The notes below the pieces were generated by a model. That model was not told the DNA's origin. It saw only the letters and a list, made by a program, of their open reading frames with translations, and searched no databases. Shown one piece after another: positions 43,005 through 55,700 of a stretch of 64,000 nucleotides of DNA. Origin of the DNA: DATHGT01 sp035317605 (GTDB lineage Bacteria; Methylomirabilota; Methylomirabilia; Rokubacteriales; CSP1-6); contig DATHGT010000059.1 in assembly GCA_035317605.1 (NCBI GenBank), forward strand, positions 1 through 64,000, read 5' to 3'. Position 1 is the first letter of the stretch. The number at the start of each line of letters is the position of its first letter. The position numbers and the translations under genes are program-made.

Positions 43005-45371
43005 CTACGTACGGGCGCGGAGGAACAGGGAGGCGCCGATGCCCAGGAAGATGATGTTGGCCGTCCAGGCGGCGAGCATCGGGGGCAGGAGGTCGGCGCG
43101 CGAGAAGGCCAGCGCGATGTAGTGGATCACCGTGTAGGCGACCATGATCGCGATGGCCAGGCCGACGCCGAAGAGGCGGCCCCCGCGCGGTGACTGGAGC
43201 GCGAAGGGGATGGCCACCAGAACCATGATGAGGTTCTTGAGGGGCGACGACAGCTTCGAGTAGAGATCGACGAGGTACTTCTTGACCTGGAAGCCGGCGG
43301 CCTGCAGACGGCCGACGTAGTCGCGCAGCTCCAGATAGCTCATCGCGCTGACCGGCTTCTGGATCTGGGTGAAGTCGGCGAACTTCTCCTCCATCTCGAT
43401 GGCCGCGTGCTGGAACGGCACCGTGCTCACGCCCCCGGTCGACGAGATCTCACGGAGAGCGCCGTCGCTCACGTCCCAGCCCCGAGACGTCCAGTGGGCC
43501 TTGCGGGCATCGAGCCGGTTGCGGAGCCGGAACTTGTCGTCGACCTCGAGCACGGTCACCCCGTACAGCTCCCCCGTCATCGGGCTCATCAGCTCGACCC
43601 GATAGAAGCGGGTGTCGCCGCTGCGCAGCCAGAGCCGCGAGCGCGATTGCAGGTGGCGCGGCTGCTGGCCGCGGATCTTCACCTGGTCGACCTCGTCGCC
43701 CCGCTCGTTGAGGACGGGCAGGGCCAGCTCCTGGAACATGCCGGAGCCGATCGCCACCACCACGGCCAGCAACAGGATCGGCGCGCTCGCCCGGTACAGG
43801 CTCATGCCCGCGGCCTTGAGCGCGGTGAGCTCGTGATAGCGCGTGAGGGTGAGGAACAGGAAGATCGTCGCCACCAGCATGACGATGGGCAGCGCGTCGT
43901 GCAGCGCCGCGGGCAGGCGGTAGACGAAGTGCTCGAGGATGTAGAGGAGCGGCGGCTTGACCCGCAGGTAGCGGTCGAGGGTCTGCACGAGGTCGATGAC
44001 GATGAACAGCGCCGCCGCCACCGCCAGCGTGATGGCCATGAAGAGCAGGAACTGGCGGACCAGGTAGCGGTCGATCAGCAGGGTCGTCTCGCGGGCGGCC
44101 GCCGCGAACCGCCGTTCGCGGGCCAGGACCGGGCGGGGCACGCTCTGCCAGAGCACGTCGAGCAGGTGCCACATCACGCCCATGCGCGGGGCCCGCCACT
44201 CGAAGTGGGTGATGAACAGCAGCGAGCCGCCGATGATCGCGAACACCACGTTGGGCGCCCACACCCCGATCAGGGCGGGGATGGCGCCGCGGTTGGCCAT
44301 GCCCTCGAGCGTGGTGAGCATGAGGTAGTAGGACACGAGGATCCCGAGGCTGCCGACCAGCGCGATGCTGCGGCCGCCGCGCTGCGAGCTGGCGGCCAGC
44401 GGGAACCCCACGAGGGCGAAGATCACCGCGGCCAGGGGCAGGGCGATGCGCTTGTGCCACTCGACCAGGAACGGCGCGCGGGTGTGCGGCTCGCGGCGCA
44501 GCTCGTAGATCTTCTGGGTGAGCGAGCGGAATCCCAGGTCCTTCTCCGGCTTCTCGAAGCGCGAGGTGGTCTTGAGCGGCGACTCGATGGTGAGGCTCAT
44601 GTCGTAGACCTGAAACGCCGTGTACCGATAGCGCTTGCTGCCGGCCGCGCCGCCGAGGGAGGGCGTGTCGCGGGTCAGGTCCTCGGGGACGTTGGCGGGA
44701 TTGACGTCGGCTTCGTTGACGCCGCCGTTGAGGAACCGCAGGGTGATCCGCTGGGTCTTCTCGTCGCTGAACAGGCGCCCCTCGCCGGCCGTGATGATGC
44801 GCGATAGCTTGGGATCGCGCTCGTCGGATACCAGGAGCCCCTTGAGGGCCACCCGCGACGCGCTCACCTCCTCGACGTAGATGACGACGTCCCCGAACGT
44901 GGTGTTGAACACCCGCTCCTTGAGGCCGCTGGACGCGCGGGCCTGGAGGATGCGGAAGAGCTGCAGCTGGAACGCCTGGTTCATCCGGGGCGCGAAGATC
45001 ATGGTGAGGGCGCCGCTCACCAGCGTGACCGCGAGCGCGGCCAGCAGCACGGGACGGAACAGGCGCCACAGGCTGAGCCCGGCGGCCTTGCAGGCGACGA
45101 ACTCCAGGTCCGCGGACAGGCGGCCGCCGGCCAGCAGCACGGCCACCAGCAGGGCCATGGGCAGGGTGTTGCTGAGGAACGACGGCAGCATGTAGACGAG
45201 GAGCTGGAGCACCAGGTGGAAGGGGACGCCCTTGGTGACCACGAGATCGGTCAGCTGGTAGATGCGATCGAGGAACAGGAAGAACGTGAAGAGCGAAACG
45301 CCGAAGAAGAAAGGCGAGGTCAGCTCCCGGAGAAAATACCGGTCGAGCGTGGGAAGGCCGGGCCACCTCAC
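43005..45371 (-). CDS. lptFG: Fused LPS export permease LptF-LptG
   Basis: 788 residues from GTG 45371. It is a single uninterrupted frame holding two YjgP/YjgQ permease units, normally separate ~360-residue proteins. First unit (~1-395): LDRYFLRELTSPFFFGVSLF, LPMALLVAVLLAGGRLSADLE, a periplasmic jellyroll, then LPLAAVIFALVGFPLAASSQ with later helices (LptF-like). A ~35-residue linker follows. Second unit (~430-788): LIDRYLVRQFLLFMAITLAV, LTALKAAGMSLYRASAP, jellyroll, LIMVLVAIPFALQSPRGGRL (LptG-like). Each has about six helices, and with LptB they form the LPS extractor. A TACAAC box lies six bases before the GTG. Divergent from 45394 with only 22 bases between starts. Confidence 0.9.
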   Translation of the reverse strand: MRWPGLPTLDRYFLRELTSPFFFGVSLFTFFLFLDRIYQLTDLVVTKGVPFHLVLQLLVYMLPSFLSNTLPMALLVAVLLAGGRLSADLEFVACKAAGLSLWRLFRPVLLAALAVTLVSGALTMIFAPRMNQAFQLQLFRILQARASSGLKERVFNTTFGDVVIYVEEVSASRVALKGLLVSDERDPKLSRIITAGEGRLFSDEKTQRITLRFLNGGVNEADVNPANVPEDLTRDTPSLGGAAGSKRYRYTAFQVYDMSLTIESPLKTTSRFEKPEKDLGFRSLTQKIYELRREPHTRAPFLVEWHKRIALPLAAVIFALVGFPLAASSQRGGRSIALVGSLGILVSYYLMLTTLEGMANRGAIPALIGVWAPNVVFAIIGGSLLFITHFEWRAPRMGVMWHLLDVLWQSVPRPVLARERRFAAAARETTLLIDRYLVRQFLLFMAITLAVAAALFIVIDLVQTLDRYLRVKPPLLYILEHFVYRLPAALHDALPIVMLVATIFLFLTLTRYHELTALKAAGMSLYRASAPILLLAVVVAIGSGMFQELALPVLNERGDEVDQVKIRGQQPRHLQSRSRLWLRSGDTRFYRVELMSPMTGELYGVTVLEVDDKFRLRNRLDARKAHWTSRGWDVSDGALREISSTGGVSTVPFQHAAIEMEEKFADFTQIQKPVSAMSYLELRDYVGRLQAAGFQVKKYLVDLYSKLSSPLKNLIMVLVAIPFALQSPRGGRLFGVGLAIAIMVAYTVIHYIALAFSRADLLPPMLAAWTANIIFLGIGASLFLRART

Positions 45372-45377
45372 CGGACT

Positions 45378-45383
45378 GTTGTA
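45378..45383 (-). promoter_or_regulatory. -10 box of lptFG, leaderless arrangement
   Basis: TACAAC on the minus strand (45383-45378), six bases (AGTCCG) before GTG 45371. Same geometry as uvrC. No ribosome site is present. Confidence 0.4.
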
Positions 45384-45393
45384 CCATGGCCGC

Positions 45394-46437
45394 GTGAGTC
45401 GGACGTCATGGCTGCTGCTCGTGATGCTCCTGGCCCACGCGTCAGCGTCGACCGGGATCGCCGCCGCCAACCCCTCGATCGACCGTCTGGAGCGCTTCCG
45501 CGACCTCGCGGGCCATCGCCTGGCGACCATCCAGCTCGGTGGCGGCTCGCGATCGGCCGAGGACGAGCGCGAGATCTACGCGCTGCTCGACGAGGAGATC
45601 GTGCAGAACGTGGCGAGCGGCGGGCTCTTCGCCTCCGAGGGTTTTCTCCAGGATCGCCTCGACGGATTCGCCGAGGTCTGGGGCGGGGCCACGTTCCGCG
45701 CGCTTGCCGTGGGTCCGCTGGCGGTGGTGGCCTGCTACCTCGGCGACGGCGCCAACACCGTGCGCGTCTACGGCCGCCTCGCGGGTGAGGCGGCGTTGCT
45801 CGGCACCGTGCGCCGCGAGGGACGGCCCGCGCTTCACCGGCTGCCCGGTCCCCCGCGCGCTCCCGTGGAGTTCCTGGTGGCCTGGGACGGGGCCTCATCG
45901 GGACGGGGCACCCGCGAGCTGCGGCTCGACGTGGTCCGCCTCCGTGGCGACGACGTGAGCGTGGCCTGGAGCACCGTGGAGGCGTTTCCGGAAGGCCTGG
46001 TGGCGCGGGACTACCGCGTGCGCGGCACCGAGGTGACGATCCGCTACGAGCTGCACTATCCCGGCTGGACGCCGGGCTGCGACGGGCAGACCGAGGGAGA
46101 GGACGTGTACCGCTTCGTGGCCGAGCGCGGGGCGCTCGTGCGCGCGAGCCGCCGTCAGATCAACGACTGGCACGCGGGGCTCCATCAGTTCGTGGGCCGG
46201 ATCCTTTCGGCGCTGGCCAGCGGAGACCGCGGCGCGCTGGCCCAGCTCGTGCCCGACGCCAAGCTGCGCGGGACGCTGCCGGCCCGGCTCGATCGCGACA
46301 CCGCGTGCGACGCGCGCGAGGCCGGCGACCGCGTGTCGGTGGCCGCCGTCGCCGAGGCGGGACGACCGTGGACGCTCACGTTCCTGCGCGCGGGCGCCCG
46401 CTGGCGACTGACTGCGGCGAGCCCGATGCTACAATGA
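45394..46437 (+). CDS. Exported protein of unknown function
   Basis: 347 residues from GTG 45394. The signal peptide (TSWLLLVMLLAHASASTGIAAA) ends about residue 25. The mature protein starts with a helical segment DRLERFRDLAGHRLATIQL, followed by alternating beta strands (VWGGATFRALAVGPLAVVACYL, VEFLVAWDG, VTIRYELHYPGWTPGC). A C-terminal part WHAGLHQFVGRILSALASGD is followed by a short NTF2-like-looking stretch ending RWRLTAASPML. Two cysteines near HYPGWTPGCDG and RDTACDA could pair. No family recognised. It is divergent from lptFG, and valS begins 10 bases after its stop. Confidence 0.65.
   Translation: MSRTSWLLLVMLLAHASASTGIAAANPSIDRLERFRDLAGHRLATIQLGGGSRSAEDEREIYALLDEEIVQNVASGGLFASEGFLQDRLDGFAEVWGGATFRALAVGPLAVVACYLGDGANTVRVYGRLAGEAALLGTVRREGRPALHRLPGPPRAPVEFLVAWDGASSGRGTRELRLDVVRLRGDDVSVAWSTVEAFPEGLVARDYRVRGTEVTIRYELHYPGWTPGCDGQTEGEDVYRFVAERGALVRASRRQINDWHAGLHQFVGRILSALASGDRGALAQLVPDAKLRGTLPARLDRDTACDAREAGDRVSVAAVAEAGRPWTLTFLRAGARWRLTAASPMLQ
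46430..46435 (+). promoter_or_regulatory. -10 box upstream of valS
   Basis: TACAAT overlaps the stop of the preceding gene and lies 12 bases before ATG 46448. No convincing -35 or ribosome site; very short leader expected. Confidence 0.4.
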
Positions 46438-46447
46438 TTTGTCGCTG

Positions 46448-49091
<2,644 letters not shown>

Positions 49092-49093
<2 letters not shown>

Positions 49094-49844
49094 TACGCGC
49101 CAGATCCTTCAACTCGGAGTCGTCACGTCGACTCAGGCGATCGCGTTCGAGCTGGCGGAGCAGGGCGCGGCGGACGGTACGGTCGTCGTCGCGGAAACGC
49201 AGACTGAGGGGCGCGGGCGCCGGGGCCGGGTCTGGCACGACGCTCCGGGCGACAGCCTGCTCGTGTCGATCGTCGTTCGTCCTCGGTTGGACGTGTCGGA
49301 CCTGCCGAAGCTCTCGCTTGCCGCGGCGGTCGCGGTCGCGGAGGCGATCGAGGCGGCGACAGGGTTGGACGTGAGGCTCAAGTGGCCGAACGACGTGCTC
49401 GTGCATCGCCGAAAGCTCGCCGGGATCCTGCTCGAGTCGAGAATCAGCGTCGCCCCGATCGTGGTCGTCGGCCTCGGGATCAATCTGCGACAACGCGTGT
49501 TCCCCGCTGCGCTGGCCGGAGCCGCGACGTCGGTCGATCTCGAGGGCGGTCGAGTGGTCGGGCGTGAGGAATTACTCGAGGTCGTGCTCGAGGCGTTCGG
49601 TCGCTGGCGGAGACGGCTCGAGAGCGAGGGCTTCGCCGCGTTGCGCACGCGCTGGCTCGCGCTCGCCGACACGATCGGGCGCACGGTGACGGTCGGGGAG
49701 CACGAGGGCCTCGCGGTCGATCTGGCCGAAGACGGTGCCCTCGTGCTGCGTCAGGCGGCGGGTCTTCAGCGCGTGTTCGCGGGTGAGGTGACGACGTCGC
49801 ACCCTCGGTTGACAGCCCCGGGGACGGCGCTTATACTGCACTAA
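49092..49844 (+). CDS. birA: Biotin-acetyl-CoA-carboxylase ligase, start unclear
   Basis: About 250 residues. Catalytic biotin protein ligase domain: VTSTQAIAFELAEQG (normally DSTN), the biotinyl-AMP loop TEGRGRRGRVWHDAPGDSL, LKWPNDVLVHRRKLAGILLE, VVGLGINL, and a C-terminal SH3-like part (GRTVTVGEHEGLAVDLAED). It attaches biotin to the carboxyl-carrier protein of acetyl-CoA carboxylase; accA is 7 kb downstream. The N-terminal repressor helix-turn-helix is absent. Oddly, no ATG, GTG or TTG exists in frame between the valS stop and the first motif, so the start is a rare codon or a frameshift lies near the G-run at 49084-49089. The 5' coordinate is only the valS junction. Confidence 0.8.
49809..49837 (+). 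promoter_or_regulatory. Strong sigma-70-like promoter for guaB3
   Basis: TTGACA (49809-49814), 17-base spacer, TATACT (49832-49837): a perfect -35 and a 5-of-6 -10, the best promoter match in the window. It lies inside the 3' end of birA. Expected start of transcription is near 49844, next to a small inverted repeat CACTA/TAGTG (49839-49852). Confidence 0.65.
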
Positions 49845-49865
49845 ATCTAGTGGATGAGGCGGGTG

Positions 49866-49908
49866 GCGATCCCTACATACAGCGCTCGCGGCGCGGGCAG
49901 GGGATCGC
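49866..49908 (+). promoter_or_regulatory. Structured leader of guaB3
   Basis: Within the ~100-base leader, GCGATCCC (49866-49873) pairs with GGGATCGC (49901-49908), and GCGC (49882-49885) pairs with GCGC (49891-49894) inside the loop: a two-level hairpin. It does not match the conserved core of known purine riboswitches that I can recall. Role unknown. Confidence 0.4.
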
Positions 49909-49945
49909 GAGGCAGCGACGGTTCTCAAGGCGAAAGGGGCCGGCG

Positions 49946-51106
49946 ATGGGGATGTGGGTCGGGCGCGGGCGTAAGGCGAGGGTCGCGTACGGGTTCGACG
50001 ATATCGCGCTGGTGCCGGGGGCACTGACCGTCAACCCCAACGAAGTCGACATCGGCTGGGAGTTGGGCGGCCGGCGCTTCGACCTGCCGATCATCGCCGC
50101 CGCCATGGACGGGGTGGTCAGTCCGCGGCTGGCCATCGAGATGGGCCGGCACGGCGGCCTGGCCGTCCTCAACCTGGAAGGCGTCTTCGCCCGCTACGAC
50201 AACCCCGACGAGGTGCTGGCGCGCATCGTCTCGGCGAGCCAGGAAGAAGCCACCAAGATCATCCAGTCGATCTACACCGAGCCGATCAAGGAAGAGCTGA
50301 TCCACCGCCGCATCAACGAGATCAAGAAGGGCGGAGGTCCGGCCGTCGTCTCCTCGATCCCCTCGCGCGCGGAACGATTCGCCCAGATCGCCCAGGAGGC
50401 CGGCGCCGACATCTTCGTGGTCCAGTCCACGGTGACCACGGCCCGCCACCTCGCCACCGAGTACACGCCCGTCGATCTCGCCAAGCTCAAGAAGCAGCTC
50501 GCGATCCCGCTCATCATCGGCAACGTCGTGACCTACGAGGCGTGTCTCGAGCTGATGGAGTGCGGCGTCGACGCGCTCCTGATCGGGGTTGGACCCGGCG
50601 CCGCGTGCACGAGCCGTGAAGTCCTCGGGCTCGGCGTGCCGCAGGTGACCGCCACCGCCGACTCGGCGGCGGCCCGCGACTTCTACTACAAACAAACCGG
50701 CCGCTACGTGCCGATCATCACCGACGGCGGCATGACCACCGGCGGCGACGTGTGTAAGGCCCTGGCGTCGGGCGCCGATGCGGTCATGATCGGCTCGGCG
50801 TTCGCGCGGGCGGTCGAGGCGCCGGGACGCGGATATCACTGGGGCATGGCCACGCCGCACGTGAACCTGCCGCGCGGCACCCGCATCCGCGTCGGCATCG
50901 CGGGTCCGCTCGAGCAGATCCTCTTCGGACCCGCGTTCACCGAGGACGGCACCCTGAACCTGGTGGGCGCGATCCGGACGTGCATGGGATCGGTGGGAGC
51001 GCGTAGCATCCGCGAGCTCCAGCAGACCGAGCTGATCATCGCCCCCACGATCAAGACCGAAGGCAAGGTCTTCCAGCAGGCCCAGAAACTCGGGCGCCCG
51101 CGCTAA
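49946..51106 (+). CDS. guaB3: GuaB3-type IMP dehydrogenase
   Basis: 386 residues from ATG 49946 with a GAAAGGGG site. It is an IMPDH/GMP-reductase TIM barrel: FDDIALVPGAL, then IIAAAMDGVVSPRLA, the catalytic-Cys loop GVGPGAACTSREVLG, and ITDGGMTTGGDVCKALASG. The CBS domains of ordinary GuaB are absent and the length matches the GuaB3 branch. GuaB3 proteins are IMPDH-like and make XMP from IMP; the gene for the next enzyme, guaA, follows after 5 bases, which supports that. A longer in-frame start at 49850 would extend into the structured leader and is not preferred. Confidence 0.9.
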   Translation: MGMWVGRGRKARVAYGFDDIALVPGALTVNPNEVDIGWELGGRRFDLPIIAAAMDGVVSPRLAIEMGRHGGLAVLNLEGVFARYDNPDEVLARIVSASQEEATKIIQSIYTEPIKEELIHRRINEIKKGGGPAVVSSIPSRAERFAQIAQEAGADIFVVQSTVTTARHLATEYTPVDLAKLKKQLAIPLIIGNVVTYEACLELMECGVDALLIGVGPGAACTSREVLGLGVPQVTATADSAAARDFYYKQTGRYVPIITDGGMTTGGDVCKALASGADAVMIGSAFARAVEAPGRGYHWGMATPHVNLPRGTRIRVGIAGPLEQILFGPAFTEDGTLNLVGAIRTCMGSVGARSIRELQQTELIIAPTIKTEGKVFQQAQKLGRPR

Positions 51107-51111
51107 GCCAC

Positions 51112-52719
51112 GTGACTCCCACGGTTCGACCGTCTTCCGAGGAGCGTCCCGGCTTTGCCGGGGCGCGAGGAGAGACCGGGGGAAAAATCGCGGTCGTGGA
51201 TTTCGGCGGGCAGTACACGCAGCTGATCGCCCGTCGCATCCGCGACATGTCCGTCTACTCCGAGATCGTGTCCTGCGCGGAGCCCGTCGCGACCGTGCTG
51301 CGTGGTGGCTACAGTGGCGTCATCCTCTCCGGCGGGCCGTCGAGCGTGTACGAGGACAACGCCCCGCTGCCCGCGCGCGAGCTGTTCGAGGCCGGCGTGC
51401 CCGTCCTCGGCATCTGCTACGGCATGCAGGCGATGGGGATGCTGCTGGGCGGCCACGTGGTGCCCGCCGACCGGCGAGAATACGGCGCCGCCGAGGTGAC
51501 GCTCACGGGCACGAGCCCGCTGCTCCGAGGCGTCGAGCCCGACCGCGACGGCAAGCTCAGCGTCTGGATGAGCCACGGCGACACCGTCATGCGGCCGCCC
51601 AAGGGATTTCGCGCGCTGGGCTCGACACCGAACTGTCCCGTCGCGACGATGGCCGACGAGGAGCGCCGACTCTACGCCGTCCAGTTCCATCCCGAGGTGT
51701 CGCACACGCCGCAGGGGCGAAAGATCCTCGAGAACTTCCTCGAGGTCTGCGGGGTCACGCGCTCGTGGTCGATGGCCTCGTTCGTCGACACGACGGTCGA
51801 AGACATCCGCACGAAGGTCGGCTCCGATCGGGTGCTGTGCGCGCTGTCAGGTGGCGTGGATTCGTCGGTCGTCGCGGTCCTCGTCCACCGAGCGATCGGC
51901 GATCAGCTCACGTGCATGTTCGTCGACAACGGCGTGCTCCGGAAGGGCGAGGCGGAGTCGGTCGTTCATACCTTCCGCGACGCGTTCAAGATCAACCTCG
52001 TTCACGTCGACGCCTCGCGCCGCTTCCTCTCGGCGCTGCACGGGGTCACCGACCCCGAGCTGAAGCGCAAGCGGATCGGGGCCGAGTTCATCGCGGTCTT
52101 CGAGGACGAGGCTAAGAAGCTCGGCGAGATGCCCTGGCTGGCTCAGGGCACGCTCTATCCGGACGTGATCGAGTCGGTCTCGTTCAAGGGACCGTCGGCC
52201 ACGATCAAGACGCACCACAACGTCGGCGGGCTGCCCACGCGCATGCAGTTCAAGCTGCTCGAGCCGCTGCGCGAGCTGTTCAAGGACGAGGTCCGCCGGG
52301 TGGGCGAGCTGCTCGGGTTGCCCGGGGACATCGTGTGGCGCCAGCCGTTCCCCGGCCCGGGCCTTGCCATCCGCGTGCTCGGCGAAGTCACGCCGGAGCG
52401 CCTCGATCTGCTGCGCGAGGCGGACGCGATCGTTCAGGACGAAGTCCGGACGGCCGGGCTCGAGCGCGAGCTGTGGCAGGCCTTCGCGGTGCTGCTGCCG
52501 GTGCGCACGGTGGGCGTCATGGGCGACTTCCGGACGTACGCGCAGGTGATCGCGCTCCGCGCCGTCATGAGCCAGGACGCCATGACCGCCGACTGGGCCC
52601 GCCTCCCTTACGATCTGCTCGGAAAGATCAGCAACCGAATCATCAACGAAGTCAAAGGAATCAACCGCGTCGTCTTCGACATCTCCTCAAAGCCGCCAAG
52701 CACGATCGAATGGGAGTAG
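51112..52719 (+). CDS. guaA: GMP synthase (glutamine-hydrolysing)
   Basis: 535 residues from GTG 51112. It converts XMP to GMP. N-terminal class I glutaminase: IAVVDFGGQYTQLIARRIRD, nucleophile Cys in GICYGMQAMG, QFHPEVSHT. ATP-pyrophosphatase PP-loop LSGGVDSSVVA (~residue 247). C-terminal dimerisation domain with RQPFPGPGLAIRVLGE and a final PPSTIEWE. The N-terminus carries ~20 extra residues (TPTVRPSSEERPGFAG), so a later start is possible though none with a good site is visible. Probably co-transcribed with guaB3. Confidence 0.97.
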   Translation: MTPTVRPSSEERPGFAGARGETGGKIAVVDFGGQYTQLIARRIRDMSVYSEIVSCAEPVATVLRGGYSGVILSGGPSSVYEDNAPLPARELFEAGVPVLGICYGMQAMGMLLGGHVVPADRREYGAAEVTLTGTSPLLRGVEPDRDGKLSVWMSHGDTVMRPPKGFRALGSTPNCPVATMADEERRLYAVQFHPEVSHTPQGRKILENFLEVCGVTRSWSMASFVDTTVEDIRTKVGSDRVLCALSGGVDSSVVAVLVHRAIGDQLTCMFVDNGVLRKGEAESVVHTFRDAFKINLVHVDASRRFLSALHGVTDPELKRKRIGAEFIAVFEDEAKKLGEMPWLAQGTLYPDVIESVSFKGPSATIKTHHNVGGLPTRMQFKLLEPLRELFKDEVRRVGELLGLPGDIVWRQPFPGPGLAIRVLGEVTPERLDLLREADAIVQDEVRTAGLERELWQAFAVLLPVRTVGVMGDFRTYAQVIALRAVMSQDAMTADWARLPYDLLGKISNRIINEVKGINRVVFDISSKPPSTIEWE

Positions 52720-52797
52720 GAGGTGAGGCCGTCCGACGGCCGAGCCGACGCTTCAATGACCGAATAGTAGGAGACAGTCTCGAAAGCGAGGTCGCCC

Positions 52798-55700
52798 CTG
52801 CAGCATAGCGAGTTCGTCCACCTGCACGTGCACTCGGAGTACAGCCTGCTCGACGGGGCGGCCCAGCTCGACAAGCTCGTGGCCAAGGCCAAGGAGCTGA
52901 AGTTTCCGGCGATCGCGCTGACCGATCACGGCAACCTCTTCGGGGCCGTCGACTTCTACATGGCCGCTCAGAAGAGCGGGGTCAAGCCGATCATCGGCTG
53001 CGAGCTGTACGTGGCGCCCGGCGGCCGCAAGGAGCGCGGGTCGAGCGACGGCGGCTACGAGGGCGCCAATCATCTGACCGTCCTCGTCCGCAACCACGCC
53101 GGCTACAAGAACCTGATCAAGCTGGTCTCCAAGGCGTACCTCGAGGGCTTCTACTACAAGCCGCGCGTCGACCGGGAGCTGCTGGCCAGCCACTCCGACG
53201 GGCTCCTCGTGCTCTCCGGCTGTCTCAACTCGGAGGTGTCTCGCTCGATCTCAGCGGGCGACCTCGCGCGCGCCCGCGAGACCGCCGGCTGGTACCAGGA
53301 GGTCTTCGGCAAGGACTACTACTTCATGGAGATCCAGGCCCACGGCCTGGACGAGCAGCGCCGGGTCACCGCGGAGACGCTGGCCATCGCGAAGGCGATC
53401 GGCGCCCCCGTTGCCGGCACCAACGACTCGCACTATCTCGAGTCCACCCACGGACGGGCTCACGAGGCGCTGCTCTGCATCCAGACCGGCTCCATGCTGA
53501 CCGATCCCAAGCGCTGGCGCTTCTCCACCGAGGAGTTCTACGTGAAGTCCGCGGAGGAGATGGCGGTGGTCTTCGCCGAGACGCCGGAGGCGTGCCGCAA
53601 CACGCTGGCCGTGGCCGAGCGCTGCAACCTCACGCTCGAGTTCGGCCGCTTCCACCTGCCGCGCTACACCGTGCCAGAGAACCACACGCTGGAGAGTTAC
53701 CTCGAGCAGCTCGCGCGCGAGGGGCTGGCGCGGCGCTACGGCGCCTCGCCGGGCGAGGCCATCGAGGCGCGGCTCGCCCACGAGCTCAGCATCATCGAGA
53801 AGATGGGGTTCGCCGGCTACTTCCTGGTCGTGTGGGACTTCATCCACTACGCGCGTGAGAAGGGCATCGCGGTGGGGCCGGGCCGCGGCTCGTCGGCGGG
53901 ATCGCTGGTCGCCTACTGTCTGGCCATCACCAACATCGATCCCATCCGCTACGGACTGCTCTTCGAGCGATTCTTGAACCCCGAGCGGATCTCGATGCCC
54001 GACATGGACATCGACTTCGCCGACGACCGGCGCGACGAGGTCATCCGCTACGTGGCCGAGCGCTACGGCCACGACGTGGTCGCCCACATCATCACGTTCG
54101 GGACGCTGGGCGCCAAGGCCGCCATCCGCGACGTCGGCCGCGTGCTCGGCATGCCCTACGGCGAGGTCGACCGGATCGCCAAGCTGGTGCCGACCTTCCC
54201 GCTCAACATCACGCTCGACGACGCCTACCAGAAGTCGCCGCCGCTGGCCGAGATGGTCAAGAGCCAGACCGCGGTCAAGGAGCTGTGGGACATCGCGCGC
54301 ACGCTGGAGGGCTGCACGCGCCACGCCTCCGTCCACGCTTCGGCCGTGGTCATCTCCGACGAGCCCCTCGACGAGCACATCCCGCTCTACAAGGATCCCA
54401 AGCGCCCCGAGCTGATCACCGGCTACGCCATGGGGCCGATCGAGAAGCTCGGCCTGCTCAAGATGGACTTCCTCGGGCTCCGCACGCTCACCGTGCTCGC
54501 CAACACGGCGGAGCTCATCAACCAGTCGCGCGGGATCACCATCGACTTCGACGCGCTCCCGCTCGACGATCCGAAGGCCTACGCGCTGCTCTCGGAGGCG
54601 CGCACGTTCGGCGTCTTCCAGCTGGAGTCCTCGGGCATGCGCGACGCGCTCCGCCAGCTCCGCCCGGAGCGGCTGGAAGACGTCATCGCCATGGTCTCGC
54701 TCTACCGGCCCGGCCCGATGGACCTGATCCCGGACTTCATCGCGCGCAAGCACGGCCGGGTCAAGATCACCTACGAGCATCCCGCGATGGAGAAGTTCAC
54801 GCGGGAGTCGTACGGGATCATGGTCTACCAAGAGCAGATCATGCAGGTCGCCTCCGAGATGGGCGGCTTCACCATGGGCGAGGCCGACACCCTCCGCCGC
54901 GCCATGGGCAAGAAGGATCGCGACCTCATGGCCGCCCAGCGCGCCAAGTTCATCGCCGGCTGCGCCGACCGCAGCACCGAGAAGAAGACGGCCGAGCGCG
55001 TCTGGGAGCTGATGGAAAAGTTCGCCGGCTACGGCTTCAACAAGAGCCACGCCGCGGCGTATGCGCTGGTGGCGTATCAGACGGCGTACTTCAAGGCGAA
55101 CTATCCGGTGGAGTTCATGGCGGCGTTGCTGACGTCGGAAATGGGCGACACCGACAAGATCGTGAAGTACATCGAAGAGTGCCGGGCCATGGGGCTCGAG
55201 GTCCAGCCGCCCGACGTCAACGTCTCGGCCGTGCAGTTCAGCGTGGCGGGGGAGACCATCCGGTTCGGACTGGCCGCGATCAAGAACGTCGGCGAGGCGG
55301 CCATGGAGTCGATCCTGCGCACGCGCAAGCTCGACGGGCCCTTCCAGGGCCTCGAGGATTTCTGCGTGCGCGTCGATCTCCGGCTCGTCAACCGGCGGGT
55401 GATCGAGAGCTTGATCAAGGCGGGGGCGTTCGATTCGCTCGGGCTGACGCGCGCGCACCTGCTCGCGACCACCGACGCCGCGCTCGAGGCCGGCCAGCGC
55501 CAGCAGCGCGACAAGGCCGAAGGGCAGGGGTCCTTCTTCGATCTGATGCCGGAAGCCGCGGCGGCGCCGAAGAAAGAGTCCACCGCGGTCGTGGCCGAGT
55601 GGGAGTCGGACCAGCGCCTGGCCTTCGAGAAGGAAGTCCTGGGCTTCTACGTCTCCGGCCATCCGCTCGCGCGCTTCCGCGAGGCCGCCGTCCTCAAGGG

